A stretch of 38,796 nucleotides of DNA, from positions 1-38,796 of IMG/VR virus record IMGVR_UViG_3300047558_000148, one strand, 5' to 3'. Shown one piece after another: positions 6,375 to 13,776 of this stretch (position 1 is the first letter of the stretch; each line of letters begins with the position of its first letter). Below the pieces are notes generated by a model. It saw nothing but the letters and a program-made list of their open reading frames with translations. It ran no database searches and was not told where the DNA came from. Position numbers and translations under genes: made by a program. This DNA is from a virus.

Positions 6375-6725
6375 ATGCCAGTACAACGAGTAATGAAAGA
6401 CGGACGGGTAATGTATAGATGGGGCACCGCCGGTCATCTTTACCCAACAAAAGCGGAAGCAGAAGCGCAAGGTGCTGCTATTAGAGCAAGCCAATATGCC
6501 GAACAAAAAAAAGAAAGATGGAAACAAATGAACCAACCAAGATATAAATTAGTTAAAGCCGAAGACGGAGTAATCTGGGCATCACTTCAGCCACTTTTTT
6601 TAGACCTTCAAGAAAAATTAGATGATCCACAATTACCAAAAGACATTGCCCAGCAATTACAAACAGTTATTGAGTTCATCTCTCATCTAATTATTGAGGG
6701 CGAGCAAGAGGAGGCACAACAATGA
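6375..6725 (+). CDS. Unknown protein with Y-R-W-G / P-T-K-A-E-A motif, 116 aa
   Basis: It has a strong ribosome site (AAGGAG at 6363-6368) six bases before the ATG. Residues 8-40 form a short module: G-R-V-M-Y-R-W-G, then Y-P-T-K-A-E-A-E-A-Q-G-A-A-I-R-A-S. I know this pattern (basic Tyr-Trp-Gly loop, then a helix with A-Q-G-x-A-I) from small phage proteins and the tails of some virion proteins, where its role is unclear. Residues 55-116 are helical and acidic (I-I-E-G-E-Q-E-E). It overlaps the next gene by 4 bases. The function is unknown. Confidence 0.65.
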   Translation: MPVQRVMKDGRVMYRWGTAGHLYPTKAEAEAQGAAIRASQYAEQKKERWKQMNQPRYKLVKAEDGVIWASLQPLFLDLQEKLDDPQLPKDIAQQLQTVIEFISHLIIEGEQEEAQQ

Positions 6726-7084
6726 AAACTCTAGTCCAACGTGGAGATACCTCCAACATCAAACTATTCGATAGAGCGGTGATGGAACTTTCACCATATA
6801 TGACGCCGCTTGAAATCGACAAAACAGTGGGCTTTATGGACCGCATTCAAGACAGTAAATGGGATATCAATCCTAGTGAAGAAGATTCAATAACACAGCT
6901 AAAACTAATCTTAGGTGCGGATAGATACACAGAGTTGAAATTAGCATGGAGTCTTGATAATCAGAAGCTGATTGATGGATTGCCAGAAGCCAGAACAAAG
7001 TATCGCCATAAAGCCACTGGCCAGTTATTTGACGGGCTTGATGAAACCGATTCAATCGACGACTACGAGAAAATCAAAATTTAA
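6722..7084 (+). CDS. Unknown protein, 120 aa
   Basis: It starts in an ATGA overlap with the previous stop and has a GAGGAG sequence 9 bases ahead inside that gene. The protein is mixed alpha/beta and acidic overall, with a helix-rich centre (F-M-D-R-I-Q-D and I-T-Q-L-K-L-I-L-G) and an acidic end (D-G-L-D-E-T-D-S-I-D-D-Y-E). No motif is recognised. It lies just before a gp10-like virion protein, so it may belong either to the small-gene block or to head-tail joining. Confidence 0.6.
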   Translation: MKTLVQRGDTSNIKLFDRAVMELSPYMTPLEIDKTVGFMDRIQDSKWDINPSEEDSITQLKLILGADRYTELKLAWSLDNQKLIDGLPEARTKYRHKATGQLFDGLDETDSIDDYEKIKI

Positions 7085-7096
7085 ATAGGCGAATAA

Positions 7097-7408
7097 ATGT
7101 TAAGAATAACTGTTACCAAAGACCGTGGACGCGGCTCAGTCGCAACTACTAGAACTATTGCTAGAGGGTTATTGAGAATACTTCAGCGAAACACGCCCAA
7201 AAATACTGGCGAATTAGCGAGTGGCTGGTATATTGATTATGTTGCAGCTACTGGATTCGCCTTACAAGATGATGTTTATTATGGTTACTGGGTCAATAAT
7301 GGTAATACTAAAGGTTTAAAGGCTCGCAGATTTGTCGAGCGTAGTATTCAACAATATCGTAGTCAATTACGTGGATACACTGTTGACTTTGAGGCAGTAG
7401 AAGAATAA
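7097..7408 (+). CDS. HK97-gp10-like tail completion / neck protein, copy 1
   Basis: The 103-aa protein resembles the HK97 gp10 family that joins head and tail. T-P-K-N-T-G-E-L-A-S-G-W-Y (residues 35-47) matches the conserved 'P.dTG.L..s.' turn. D-D-V-Y-Y-G-Y-W-V-N-N-G (54-66) is the usual 'Y...e.G' segment. K-A-R-R-F-V-E-R-S-I then gives the 'a..f...a' ending. Finding it ahead of the terminase, 12 kb from the tail genes, is unusual; a second member lies at 19163. It may be a second completion protein, or a displaced duplicate. The ribosome site is weak (AGGCG). Confidence 0.6.
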   Translation: MLRITVTKDRGRGSVATTRTIARGLLRILQRNTPKNTGELASGWYIDYVAATGFALQDDVYYGYWVNNGNTKGLKARRFVERSIQQYRSQLRGYTVDFEAVEE

Positions 7409-7422
7409 GAGTAAATAAAGAT

Positions 7423-7698
7423 ATGGACAATCATATGGATTATCACGAACAAGAGTTGGAGCGCCGCAGACAGGCTGCTAAAGAAAATGCGCTGCGAGTA
7501 GCGTTCCCTGACAGATATAAGGAATCCCATGACATATCAACCAAAAACGTGGAAGCTAAGCCCAAAGCCCGCAAGTCAAAAGCCGCAGACAAGTCTGTAT
7601 TCATTGAACAGCCAACCCAAGCAGTCGCCAGTTATGAAGAACCACTCAGTGTTCAATCTAGCGATCATAGCACAGATGGTGATGGAAGAGGTCAATGA
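7423..7698 (+). CDS. Unknown charged protein, 91 aa
   Basis: The protein starts M-D-N-H-M-D-Y-H-E-Q-E-L-E-R-R-R-Q-A-A-K and continues as a charged helix for 35 residues, then becomes low-complexity (K-P-K-A-R-K-S-K-A-A-D-K) and probably disordered. GTAAATAAAG, a near miss to the NATAAATA box, lies just before it. No family is recognised. Its 3' part overlaps the next gene in another frame. If the next gene begins at 7634, the overlap is 65 bases. Confidence 0.5.
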   Translation: MDNHMDYHEQELERRRQAAKENALRVAFPDRYKESHDISTKNVEAKPKARKSKAADKSVFIEQPTQAVASYEEPLSVQSSDHSTDGDGRGQ

Positions 7699-7870
7699 AC
7701 TAGACGGTGATAATCAATATATGCCACGTGAGAAGTTAGAGTTGACTTATAGACTTACTCACCATTTCTTAGGCATGGCATATGACGAATATTATCAAAC
7801 GGATGTAGACACTGTTTTCTTAGCAGTACTACAACTATCAATAGATGGAGATGGAGAATTAGATGAGTGA
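7634..7870 (+). CDS. Unknown acidic helical protein, 78 aa
   Basis: The frame is open from 7529, but the segment before 7634 reads as low-complexity out-of-frame sequence of the upstream gene. From the ATG at 7634 it gives a sensible protein: a hydrophobic helix (V-F-N-L-A-I-I-A-Q-M), then E-K-L-E-L-T-Y-R-L-T-H-H-F-L-G-M-A-Y, and a C-terminus D-G-D-G-E-L-D-E. Starts at 7676 or 7682 are also possible, and none has a good ribosome site. It overlaps the small terminase gene by 8 bases. It is not recognised. Confidence 0.5.
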   Translation: MKNHSVFNLAIIAQMVMEEVNELDGDNQYMPREKLELTYRLTHHFLGMAYDEYYQTDVDTVFLAVLQLSIDGDGELDE

Positions 7871-8210
7871 ACAAAAACCAAAGAAACAAAATGGTGGTGC
7901 TAGAGCCGGAGCAGGACGCAAAAAAGGCGGCACTAACAAAATCAGTGGCAGTTCTATTATTGCCGCACTAGAAAAATCAACTGGCAAAGCATACGAAGAA
8001 CAATTAGCTGAAAACTATATGAACGCTATTGCTGACGGAGACAAGTCTATGGTTGCTAAGTATGACCAAATGTTTCTAAACAAAGTAGTTGCTGATAAAG
8101 CAGAGATGGACATTACATCGGCTGGTGAAGCCATACAAACTGTGTTTAACTTTGGACATCAAGAGTTACCAGAGTGGGGCGGATTGCCTATCACATCGTT
8201 GAAAAAATGA
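7863..8210 (+). CDS. terS: Terminase small subunit
   Basis: The 115-aa protein begins with G-G-A-R-A-G-A-G-R-K-K-G-G (residues 11-23), the Gly/Arg-rich start common to one large class of phage small terminases. Helices 30-85 follow (S-I-I-A-A-L-E-K-S-T-G-K and D-K-S-M-V-A-K-Y-D-Q-M-F). Small terminases recognise the phage DNA and feed it to the large subunit. The assignment is supported by the large terminase two genes on. An unusual feature is that a methyltransferase gene sits between the two subunits, coupled to this stop by ATGA at 8207-8210. Confidence 0.75.
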   Translation: MSEQKPKKQNGGARAGAGRKKGGTNKISGSSIIAALEKSTGKAYEEQLAENYMNAIADGDKSMVAKYDQMFLNKVVADKAEMDITSAGEAIQTVFNFGHQELPEWGGLPITSLKK

Positions 8211-9379
8211 TGACCGAATTCAAGTTATCTACAATCCCAACTTACCAAGAGTTTAGCAATCGCATATCAGTTCTTGATATCAGTGATAAAACTGGTTCAT
8301 ACAAGGTGCGCTCACACTTAGACGAATTCATTGCTAAGAATAGTCGTGGTGACACTCGACCACAACGATTAGAACACTATAAGCAAACCTTATATCGTAT
8401 CTTGGTAACTGACCGTGATAAAACCCTAGCGCAATGGTATGAGAAACATGGAGCCTTACCTAAGCCTATGGAATACTATCTAAGCATACCTAGCACAAAC
8501 ATTCTAACTGACGGTGTATTCAATGGCAGAACTAATAGTGCCTATGGTAAATTAGCAAAGCATCTGAACTTTGATGTAATCTACAATACTAAGAAACTAA
8601 ACCCTAACGATAGCGAATATACATTTGGTCTAATGCGGGCTATGTTCAATGACTTCAAGATTAGAAACAGTATGGCTTGCCCTGCTTTCTTTGATCAGAT
8701 ATGCCAATATGATGGTGATTCTACTAAGTTTTGGCAAGCATTTATGATGGGTGCTAATCGACCATCAGTATTCAATCCGCAAACATACAAGAGTATTCTA
8801 GATGAAGTGTTCACTGGCGATACCTTACTTGCTCCAGTAATGGGATGGAATAGTTATCAAACAGCGTTCTATTCATCTAACTTCAAACACTTTATCGCAA
8901 CTGATGTGATTCCTAGTGTGGTTGATAATGGTAAGTGGCTACACACTCAACAACAAACTGATAAGACCGTTGACCTTTACTGTGTGCCTAGTGAGCAATG
9001 GGACTTATCAAAGTATCGTGGTCTAGTAGATGCTATCTTATTCTCGCCGCCATACTATGACTTAGAAATCTATGATAGTAGTGACCAAAGTTTCACTAAC
9101 TATCCTGACTATAGCACATGGTTAGACCTGTATTGGAAGGCTACCGTGGCTAAATGCGTAGAAGCAATGAAGCCCGGTGCTAAGTTTGGATTCGTTATCT
9201 CTAACTATGTAAAGAATGGCGAGATGAATACTATCTCCGAAGATATGCGTGATGTAGTCGCTACTATGCTAACCCTAGATAAGCATTACCGTGTTCAATG
9301 GAGTAGCATGGGCGGTAGCAGACAAAGCCATAAGACACGCAATGGTAACTATGAAGATTTGTGGGTATTTGTAAAATGA
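8207..9379 (+). CDS. DNA methyltransferase (SPPY class, N4-cytosine or N6-adenine)
   Basis: The 390-aa protein has motif IV as S-P-P-Y at about residues 280-283 (F-S-P-P-Y-Y-D-L-E-I-Y). A cofactor-binding motif I of the divergent type P-V-M-G-W-N-S-Y lies at 210-217, followed by I-A-T-D-V at 231-235. The order I then IV is as in amino-methyltransferases that modify N4 of cytosine or N6 of adenine. No restriction endonuclease gene is near, so it is an orphan enzyme that could mark phage DNA before or during packaging, or protect it from host restriction. I chose ATG 8207, which overlaps the terS stop as ATGA. An upstream GTG at 8174 would lengthen the overlap without benefit. The N-terminal 200 residues may hold target recognition and are not recognised. 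Confidence 0.75.
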   Translation: MMTEFKLSTIPTYQEFSNRISVLDISDKTGSYKVRSHLDEFIAKNSRGDTRPQRLEHYKQTLYRILVTDRDKTLAQWYEKHGALPKPMEYYLSIPSTNILTDGVFNGRTNSAYGKLAKHLNFDVIYNTKKLNPNDSEYTFGLMRAMFNDFKIRNSMACPAFFDQICQYDGDSTKFWQAFMMGANRPSVFNPQTYKSILDEVFTGDTLLAPVMGWNSYQTAFYSSNFKHFIATDVIPSVVDNGKWLHTQQQTDKTVDLYCVPSEQWDLSKYRGLVDAILFSPPYYDLEIYDSSDQSFTNYPDYSTWLDLYWKATVAKCVEAMKPGAKFGFVISNYVKNGEMNTISEDMRDVVATMLTLDKHYRVQWSSMGGSRQSHKTRNGNYEDLWVFVK

Positions 9380-10815
9380 ACGCAGTAGATATTACTCTTT
9401 ACGGTGAACAGCGCACTGTCTTACATGATTGGCTTATGACTGATAAGCACTGTATGGACATTGTGCCTGTTGGCAGTGGTAAAACATTCTTAGCATCTAT
9501 TGCGTTACCGATATTTGCTAACAATGATATCTACCATAAGGGTAAAGATATTATCTATTCTGCTCCTACTCGTGAAATGATCAAGACCCTAATATGGGAA
9601 CCGTTGAAACAATCTTGTCGCAACTATTTCGCTATTGCTGACAAAGATATCAACAATTCGGATATGACAATCAGATTTCCTAACGGCACGTATATTCGTT
9701 GTAAGTCGGCTGAACAAAAAGAAAATCTTCGTGGTATCAACGCTGGTGTATGGGTTGCTGACGAAGCGGCATTATACTCTGAAGAATCACTGTTAGAAAT
9801 CACTAACCGATTGCGTCCTAAAGTCGGTGACCCTGATAGTGAAGGTAGATTTATTGTTATTAGTACGCCTAATGGCGCTAATGCTCTTTATACGCTTTAC
9901 AACAATGCGCTTAAAATGCCAGATAAATGGATTGTGCGCCACCTAACATACGATCAAATGCGCAGTGGTAATAAGCAGTTCATCGAAACACAAAAGCAAA
10001 TCTTATCGCCACTAAAATTCGCAAAAGATTATCAGTGTGTTTGGGAATCGGTTGAAGATAAGTTCTTTATGGCATGGAATAGAACTATGTGTGTAGAAGA
10101 GATAACAGACCGTGGCGGAGACTTATATACCTTTCAGGATTTCAACATGAAGAGGATGGGCGCTGTTGTTGCGCAAGTAAAAAACCCTGGCAAATTAGAT
10201 GGCACGATTGAAGTATTAAAAGTGTATGCTATTCCAAATTGCTCAACTGAAGACATTGCCCGTCGTATTCGTGAAGATTACCCACAGCGTAACATCTACT
10301 CGATTATAGATGCCACAGGTAGTCACAATAACCGTTCAACCACATCACAGTTTGGTATCACCGATAAAACAATCTTAGAGAAATACGGTTTCACTATTGT
10401 TACATCTAAGAAGAGTAACCCGCTAGTTAAAGATACTGACAATAGTTCAAACGCATTTATTGCTCGTGGTGGTCTAAAAGTAAAGGGCGATGAAGCCCTA
10501 CTCTTAGAAGCACTTGATAACTACCATTACGAAGATGCCTCCCGCATCAAATTAGTTAAGTATAGTGAACAACAATTCGCACATATAGATTCGTTGGGCG
10601 ACTGCATTCGGTACGGTATCAATCACCTATTCCCAATTACACACAATGATACACCAGTGCCTGATTACCAAGTAGCAGATACTGGTAAATACACTAGACC
10701 AGGCTCACAATATTTGAAGCCATCACCACTTTTCCCAGGCGGTCCCTCATGGGAAGAGATTATTAGTGATGACTATGATAACAGTGGTATGAGCGATAGT
10801 GTCTCATGGTACTAA
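9376..10815 (+). CDS. terL: Terminase large subunit
   Basis: The 479-aa protein has the packaging ATPase motifs: Walker A P-V-G-S-G-K-T at residues 31-37, Walker B V-W-V-A-D-E-A at about 125-131, and coupling motif I-S-T-P-N-G near 162-167. The C-terminal nuclease domain of RNase H fold shows its acidic residues in Q-D-F-N-M-K, S-I-I-D-A-T-G and H-I-D-S-L-G-D-C-I-R-Y. It pumps DNA into the prohead and cuts it. The length is normal for the family. I chose ATG 9376, which overlaps the methyltransferase stop (ATGA). A GTG five codons earlier is in frame but less likely. Confidence 0.93.
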   Translation: MNAVDITLYGEQRTVLHDWLMTDKHCMDIVPVGSGKTFLASIALPIFANNDIYHKGKDIIYSAPTREMIKTLIWEPLKQSCRNYFAIADKDINNSDMTIRFPNGTYIRCKSAEQKENLRGINAGVWVADEAALYSEESLLEITNRLRPKVGDPDSEGRFIVISTPNGANALYTLYNNALKMPDKWIVRHLTYDQMRSGNKQFIETQKQILSPLKFAKDYQCVWESVEDKFFMAWNRTMCVEEITDRGGDLYTFQDFNMKRMGAVVAQVKNPGKLDGTIEVLKVYAIPNCSTEDIARRIREDYPQRNIYSIIDATGSHNNRSTTSQFGITDKTILEKYGFTIVTSKKSNPLVKDTDNSSNAFIARGGLKVKGDEALLLEALDNYHYEDASRIKLVKYSEQQFAHIDSLGDCIRYGINHLFPITHNDTPVPDYQVADTGKYTRPGSQYLKPSPLFPGGPSWEEIISDDYDNSGMSDSVSWY

Positions 10816-10818
10816 ACA

Positions 10819-10826
10819 GATAAATA
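10819..10826 (+). promoter_or_regulatory. NATAAATA octamer before portal
   Basis: GATAAATA lies 4 bases after the terL stop and 18 bases before the portal start, with AAGG as ribosome site between. At this spacing an RNA started here would have almost no leader. Confidence 0.45.
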
Positions 10827-10844
10827 TACAATAAGGAAAAATAG

Positions 10845-12425
10845 ATGCTAGTAAGCACACTTTTAAACAAAAACAGTCTATACAAAGCTATCGAATTCAC
10901 GATGAATGACTACCAGACGGCGTTCATTGCCAATGAGACATTCAAACGAGCATGTCGCAAAAAGCGCCCTAGTGAAGATGCTATCATCTATACTGATCTG
11001 ATACAGCACACAGCGGTAATGCCTATCTGCCGTTATATTGTTGATAGCATCAATGACGTTGTATTTGAGCCAGGCGTTCAGCGCACATTGAACTTTGCCC
11101 GTCCAGACGGCACTCTACTGAATCCCGAATCCCAAGATTGGGCAGAGCTATTTCAATTAGATGCTGACTTAACTAACACTAGTTTGAACGGCGTTATGGA
11201 GAGTATCGGCGACCTTACGTCAATTTATGGACACTGCTGGGTATTCGTAGACATGCCAGAAGCGCAGGTAGGGTATGAAAATAGTTTGCGACCATATGTA
11301 GTGCCAGTGTCACCACTTAATGTATGGGATTGGGAATTCACCCAAGTTCGAGGCGTTCAAATCCCCGAATATGTTAAAGTATTAGAGCGTGAAGAAAACG
11401 ATTGCTATTACTTTAAGTGCTACTATCTAGGTACAAAGACCACACCATCATATTGGGAATGTTATGAAGTAGAAAAAGATGCTTCAATGTCGGCTGACCT
11501 ACTACCAATCGCAACTGGCGAATTCCCATTAGGTATGAGTATCCCAGGCTTTATAGCTTATACTAAACGTGACCCACGTAGTACAGAACTGGGAATTTCA
11601 GATATTGATATGGCTACCGGCGTTCAGAAAGAAGTTTTCAAACTTGAATGTGAGGCATTTTCTAGTATCCAATTTGCCCGCACACTAATTCGTGCCGACA
11701 ATGGCATCAAAGTACCAGCACAAGCAGGCAGCATTATTCGTGCCACTCAAGGACAAGTAGAAGCCATTAACATTGATCAACAAGATGTGATGACTATTAT
11801 TGACAAACAAAATAGTTTGTTAGAGAATTTACAAAATCTAACAGGTCTAGGTGGCTTAACAAATAGTTCAAGGCAAGTTCAAAGCGGAGTATCAATTATT
11901 CAAGAGCGTAAAGCCCTACATCGTATGGCAAAAGCAAAATCTCGCTTAATGGAAGTATGTGAAGAACAAATCTGGACATTCGCTAGTCGCTTCATGGGAG
12001 TTCGTTGGGCAGGCGAAGTTAAAATGAATGTCGATTACGAACAGGGAGATACTGAATACAAAATCGCCCTGATGGAGAAAGCAAAAGCACTGGCCGGCGA
12101 TAACCCTGTTATTCAAGGTATGATCGTCAAGCAACTTGTTGAGATGATGGCTGAACCTACTGATATCAGAGATTATGTAGAAGCAGCTAAATCAGTGAGT
12201 GATCCACTAACAACCGCATTCGTTGATGAGGAAGAACCAGGTGAGGTTTATAGTCGTGATATCGGTGATCAAACACCCCTAGATGGTGAAGAGGATGAAG
12301 ATTCTAAATCTGATATGGCAGATAATGCTAGTGAATCTAACTATAGCATCACCAATACTGGTCAATCTTATACTACACAGGGCGCTATTGTTGCCAGTTT
12401 AGGATTAATGAATAGTGGTAGATAA
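10845..12425 (+). CDS. Portal protein
   Basis: The 526-aa product follows terL directly and has the length and layout of siphovirus portals. The N-terminal part includes Y-T-D-L-I-Q-H-T-A-V-M-P-I-C-R-Y-I. An alpha/beta wing carries G-D-L-T-S-I-Y-G-H-C-W-V-F-V-D-M-P, and a stem/crown part contains V-Q-S-G-V-S-I-I-Q-E-R-K-A-L. The C-terminal 90 residues are acidic and polar (D-G-E-E-D-E-D-S-K-S). Portals form a twelve-fold ring at one head vertex through which DNA passes. Next on the + strand should be scaffold and capsid, but an inverted cassette intervenes. A two-way terminator closes this unit at 12450-12472. Confidence 0.85.
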   Translation: MLVSTLLNKNSLYKAIEFTMNDYQTAFIANETFKRACRKKRPSEDAIIYTDLIQHTAVMPICRYIVDSINDVVFEPGVQRTLNFARPDGTLLNPESQDWAELFQLDADLTNTSLNGVMESIGDLTSIYGHCWVFVDMPEAQVGYENSLRPYVVPVSPLNVWDWEFTQVRGVQIPEYVKVLEREENDCYYFKCYYLGTKTTPSYWECYEVEKDASMSADLLPIATGEFPLGMSIPGFIAYTKRDPRSTELGISDIDMATGVQKEVFKLECEAFSSIQFARTLIRADNGIKVPAQAGSIIRATQGQVEAINIDQQDVMTIIDKQNSLLENLQNLTGLGGLTNSSRQVQSGVSIIQERKALHRMAKAKSRLMEVCEEQIWTFASRFMGVRWAGEVKMNVDYEQGDTEYKIALMEKAKALAGDNPVIQGMIVKQLVEMMAEPTDIRDYVEAAKSVSDPLTTAFVDEEEPGEVYSRDIGDQTPLDGEEDEDSKSDMADNASESNYSITNTGQSYTTQGAIVASLGLMNSGR

Positions 12426-12449
12426 ACTGTAATTGTTTATACACAAAGA

Positions 12450-12472
12450 AAAAGGAGCTTATTGCTCCTTTT
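12450..12472. terminator. Bidirectional terminator between convergent units
   Basis: A 9-bp stem (12450-12458 with 12464-12472) with loop TTATT separates the portal gene from the inverted cassette. T-rich sequence follows on the + strand and A-rich sequence precedes, so it can stop transcription from both sides. The stop codon of the minus-strand gene lies in its loop (12459-12461). Confidence 0.85.
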
Positions 12473-12686
12473 CTTCTTTTTGGTTGTCGTCTTTTGACTT
12501 TAGATAACCGTTAATCAGCCATAACACTGCCAACACCGCCAAGGCGGGTCCGATACCAGCACTGCCACCTGCGGGAGCCGGACTACATACAGTTGTGCCG
12601 TTTGACATCGGTCTACAGGCGAGCGATTGTGCGGTAGCGTTGGTGAGGGTGAACGCTAGGATTGTGGCTATGATTATGGATTTCAT
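12459..12686 (-). CDS. Small membrane or exported protein, 75 aa
   Basis: From ATG at 12686 the protein starts M-K-S-I-I-I-A-T-I-L-A-F-T-L-T-N-A-T-A-Q, a good signal peptide. Two cysteines follow (A-C-R-P-M and T-V-C-S-P), then one membrane helix (P-A-L-A-V-L-A-V-L-W-L-I-N-G-Y) and a charged tail. I chose this start because it overlaps the preceding stop as ATGA and begins at the signal peptide; a start at 12722 would add 12 unlikely residues. It is last in the inverted cassette. It may serve in lysis (holin- or spanin-like) or in changing the host envelope, for example against superinfection. The S-L-A-C site is only a poor lipobox. Confidence 0.6.
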   Translation of the reverse strand: MKSIIIATILAFTLTNATAQSLACRPMSNGTTVCSPAPAGGSAGIGPALAVLAVLWLINGYLKSKDDNQKEEKEQ

Positions 12687-12979
12687 TTTGAAAGATTCAA
12701 TAAGGTTTGATAATTGTCCCATGCTATTTGTAAGGACTCGTTTGATTCGCGGAGTTTCCTATCAGATTCGTATGCTCTTTTTTCTCGCATGAATTCTGCT
12801 AGTCTTACCTTTGGCATATTAAGCGTAGCAGTTTCTAGCTTGCCTTCATCATCAAGCAATTTCTTCATCTTAGGTCTGAATGAACCGTGCGGAACATCGT
12901 AGCTGAATGTGACATCGGCGCCATATTCCTTCTGAAAATCTGTTAGTTGCTCCTGGGTAATATCTAAGTTTTGTGTCAT
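12683..12979 (-). CDS. Unknown protein, 98 aa
   Basis: The start has a good ribosome site (AAAGGAAA) and lies two bases after the stop of the zinc-finger gene. The protein is charged and mostly helical. The first 30 residues contain E-Q-L-T-D-F-Q-K-E-Y-G-A-D-V-T-F-S-Y-D-V, and the last 45 a long helix (R-L-A-E-F-M-R-E-K-R-A-Y-E-S-D-R-K-L-R-E) that may form a coiled coil. I recognise no family. Its place between the DNA-binding protein and the membrane protein of the cassette is the only functional hint. Confidence 0.65.
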   Translation of the reverse strand: MTQNLDITQEQLTDFQKEYGADVTFSYDVPHGSFRPKMKKLLDDEGKLETATLNMPKVRLAEFMREKRAYESDRKLRESNESLQIAWDNYQTLLNLSK

Positions 12980-12981
12980 GA

Positions 12982-13773
12982 TTATTTTCCTTTCTTAATT
13001 AGTTTATAAACAACACCGTTAACTGATGCCTTTTTGCCAAGACAACAGAGTTTTACTTTATCAAACAAGATGCCATCATCTACAATGGACTGATATGTCT
13101 TGTACAGCTTATGTTTTTTACCGTCAATATAAGACTGAATGTGATAGCCATTCATAAAGCAGTTGTCGCCATGATAGCGAGTAAGCATAGCTTTACCTCC
13201 TTCGATATGACAGTGAGGACACTTGACTACTTCCTGTGGTCCGGGCTTAGCGCCACATTTACGCTTTACTCTTGTTGGATTCTGTTTACAGTATTTACCG
13301 TGATGTGTACCATAAGTTTGAGAATCTACGACTGCGCCGCAATGCTCACAGGTTTTATCCTTTACTCTGTTCTCTGCACACCAACGAAGCGTCTGTTTCG
13401 TCTCATCAGTATGACTTTTGTTATAGAATCCGTTGCGTTCGCCAGAAATCAAGTGACCATTACCATACATACCATTATCCTCACCGTATCTAGCAATTTT
13501 CTTGGCATGATTTTCTCGCTCTTTTTCTGACTTATTTTCCCAGGTTTTTCTTTTCTTATTGGCCACATTTTCTAGCTCATCTGCCGACATCTCGTTATAA
13601 GCGGATCGCCCATACATTGGATTCTTCTCGCCCTTGAATGCGCCTGATTCTGCTAATCTACGATTCTTTTCGCGGTTGGCAATTCTGGTATTGATTTTAC
13701 TATCAAAGATATCATCACTATCAAGATCACCGATGCCTAAATTGCCCCATTGTTGATTGTTTATATTAGTCAT
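12982..13773 (-). CDS. NUMOD3 / double zinc-finger DNA-binding protein lacking a nuclease domain
   Basis: The 263-aa protein is built only of DNA-binding modules known from homing endonucleases. NUMOD3-like turns occur three times: G-E-K-N-P-M-Y-G-R-S (48-57), G-E-D-N-G-M-Y-G-N (97-105) and G-E-R-N-G-F-Y-N-K-S (111-120). Two zinc fingers of Cys-Cys-His-Cys type follow, C142, C145, H157 or H158, C162 and then C185, C188, H201, C205. The end (S-I-V-D-D-G and C-C-L-G-K-K-A-S-V-N-G-V-V-Y-K-L) resembles the IENR1/NUMOD1 type. No GIY-YIG or HNH catalytic motif is visible. It lies three bases after the AAA+ gene with its own ribosome site (GGAAG). It may target the AAA+ protein to DNA, or be a homing enzyme that lost its nuclease. 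Confidence 0.65.
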   Translation of the reverse strand: MTNINNQQWGNLGIGDLDSDDIFDSKINTRIANREKNRRLAESGAFKGEKNPMYGRSAYNEMSADELENVANKKRKTWENKSEKERENHAKKIARYGEDNGMYGNGHLISGERNGFYNKSHTDETKQTLRWCAENRVKDKTCEHCGAVVDSQTYGTHHGKYCKQNPTRVKRKCGAKPGPQEVVKCPHCHIEGGKAMLTRYHGDNCFMNGYHIQSYIDGKKHKLYKTYQSIVDDGILFDKVKLCCLGKKASVNGVVYKLIKKGK

Positions 13774-13776
13774 GTT

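Noticed and set aside
8174-8206. Upstream GTG start for the methyltransferase
   Set aside because: It lies inside the small terminase gene without a ribosome site. ATG 8207 overlaps the stop as ATGA, the coupling style of this operon. The same reasoning puts terL at 9376 instead of GTG 9361.
12687-12722. Longer start (12722) for the small membrane protein
   Set aside because: It would add 12 polar residues in front of a clear signal peptide and overlap the upstream gene by 40 bases. ATG 12686 gives an ATGA overlap.
13111-13530. Plus-strand 139-codon frame inside the inverted cassette
   Set aside because: It is the antisense shadow of the zinc-finger gene. The hydrophobic composition comes from reading lysine/asparagine-rich codons backwards, and there is no ribosome site.
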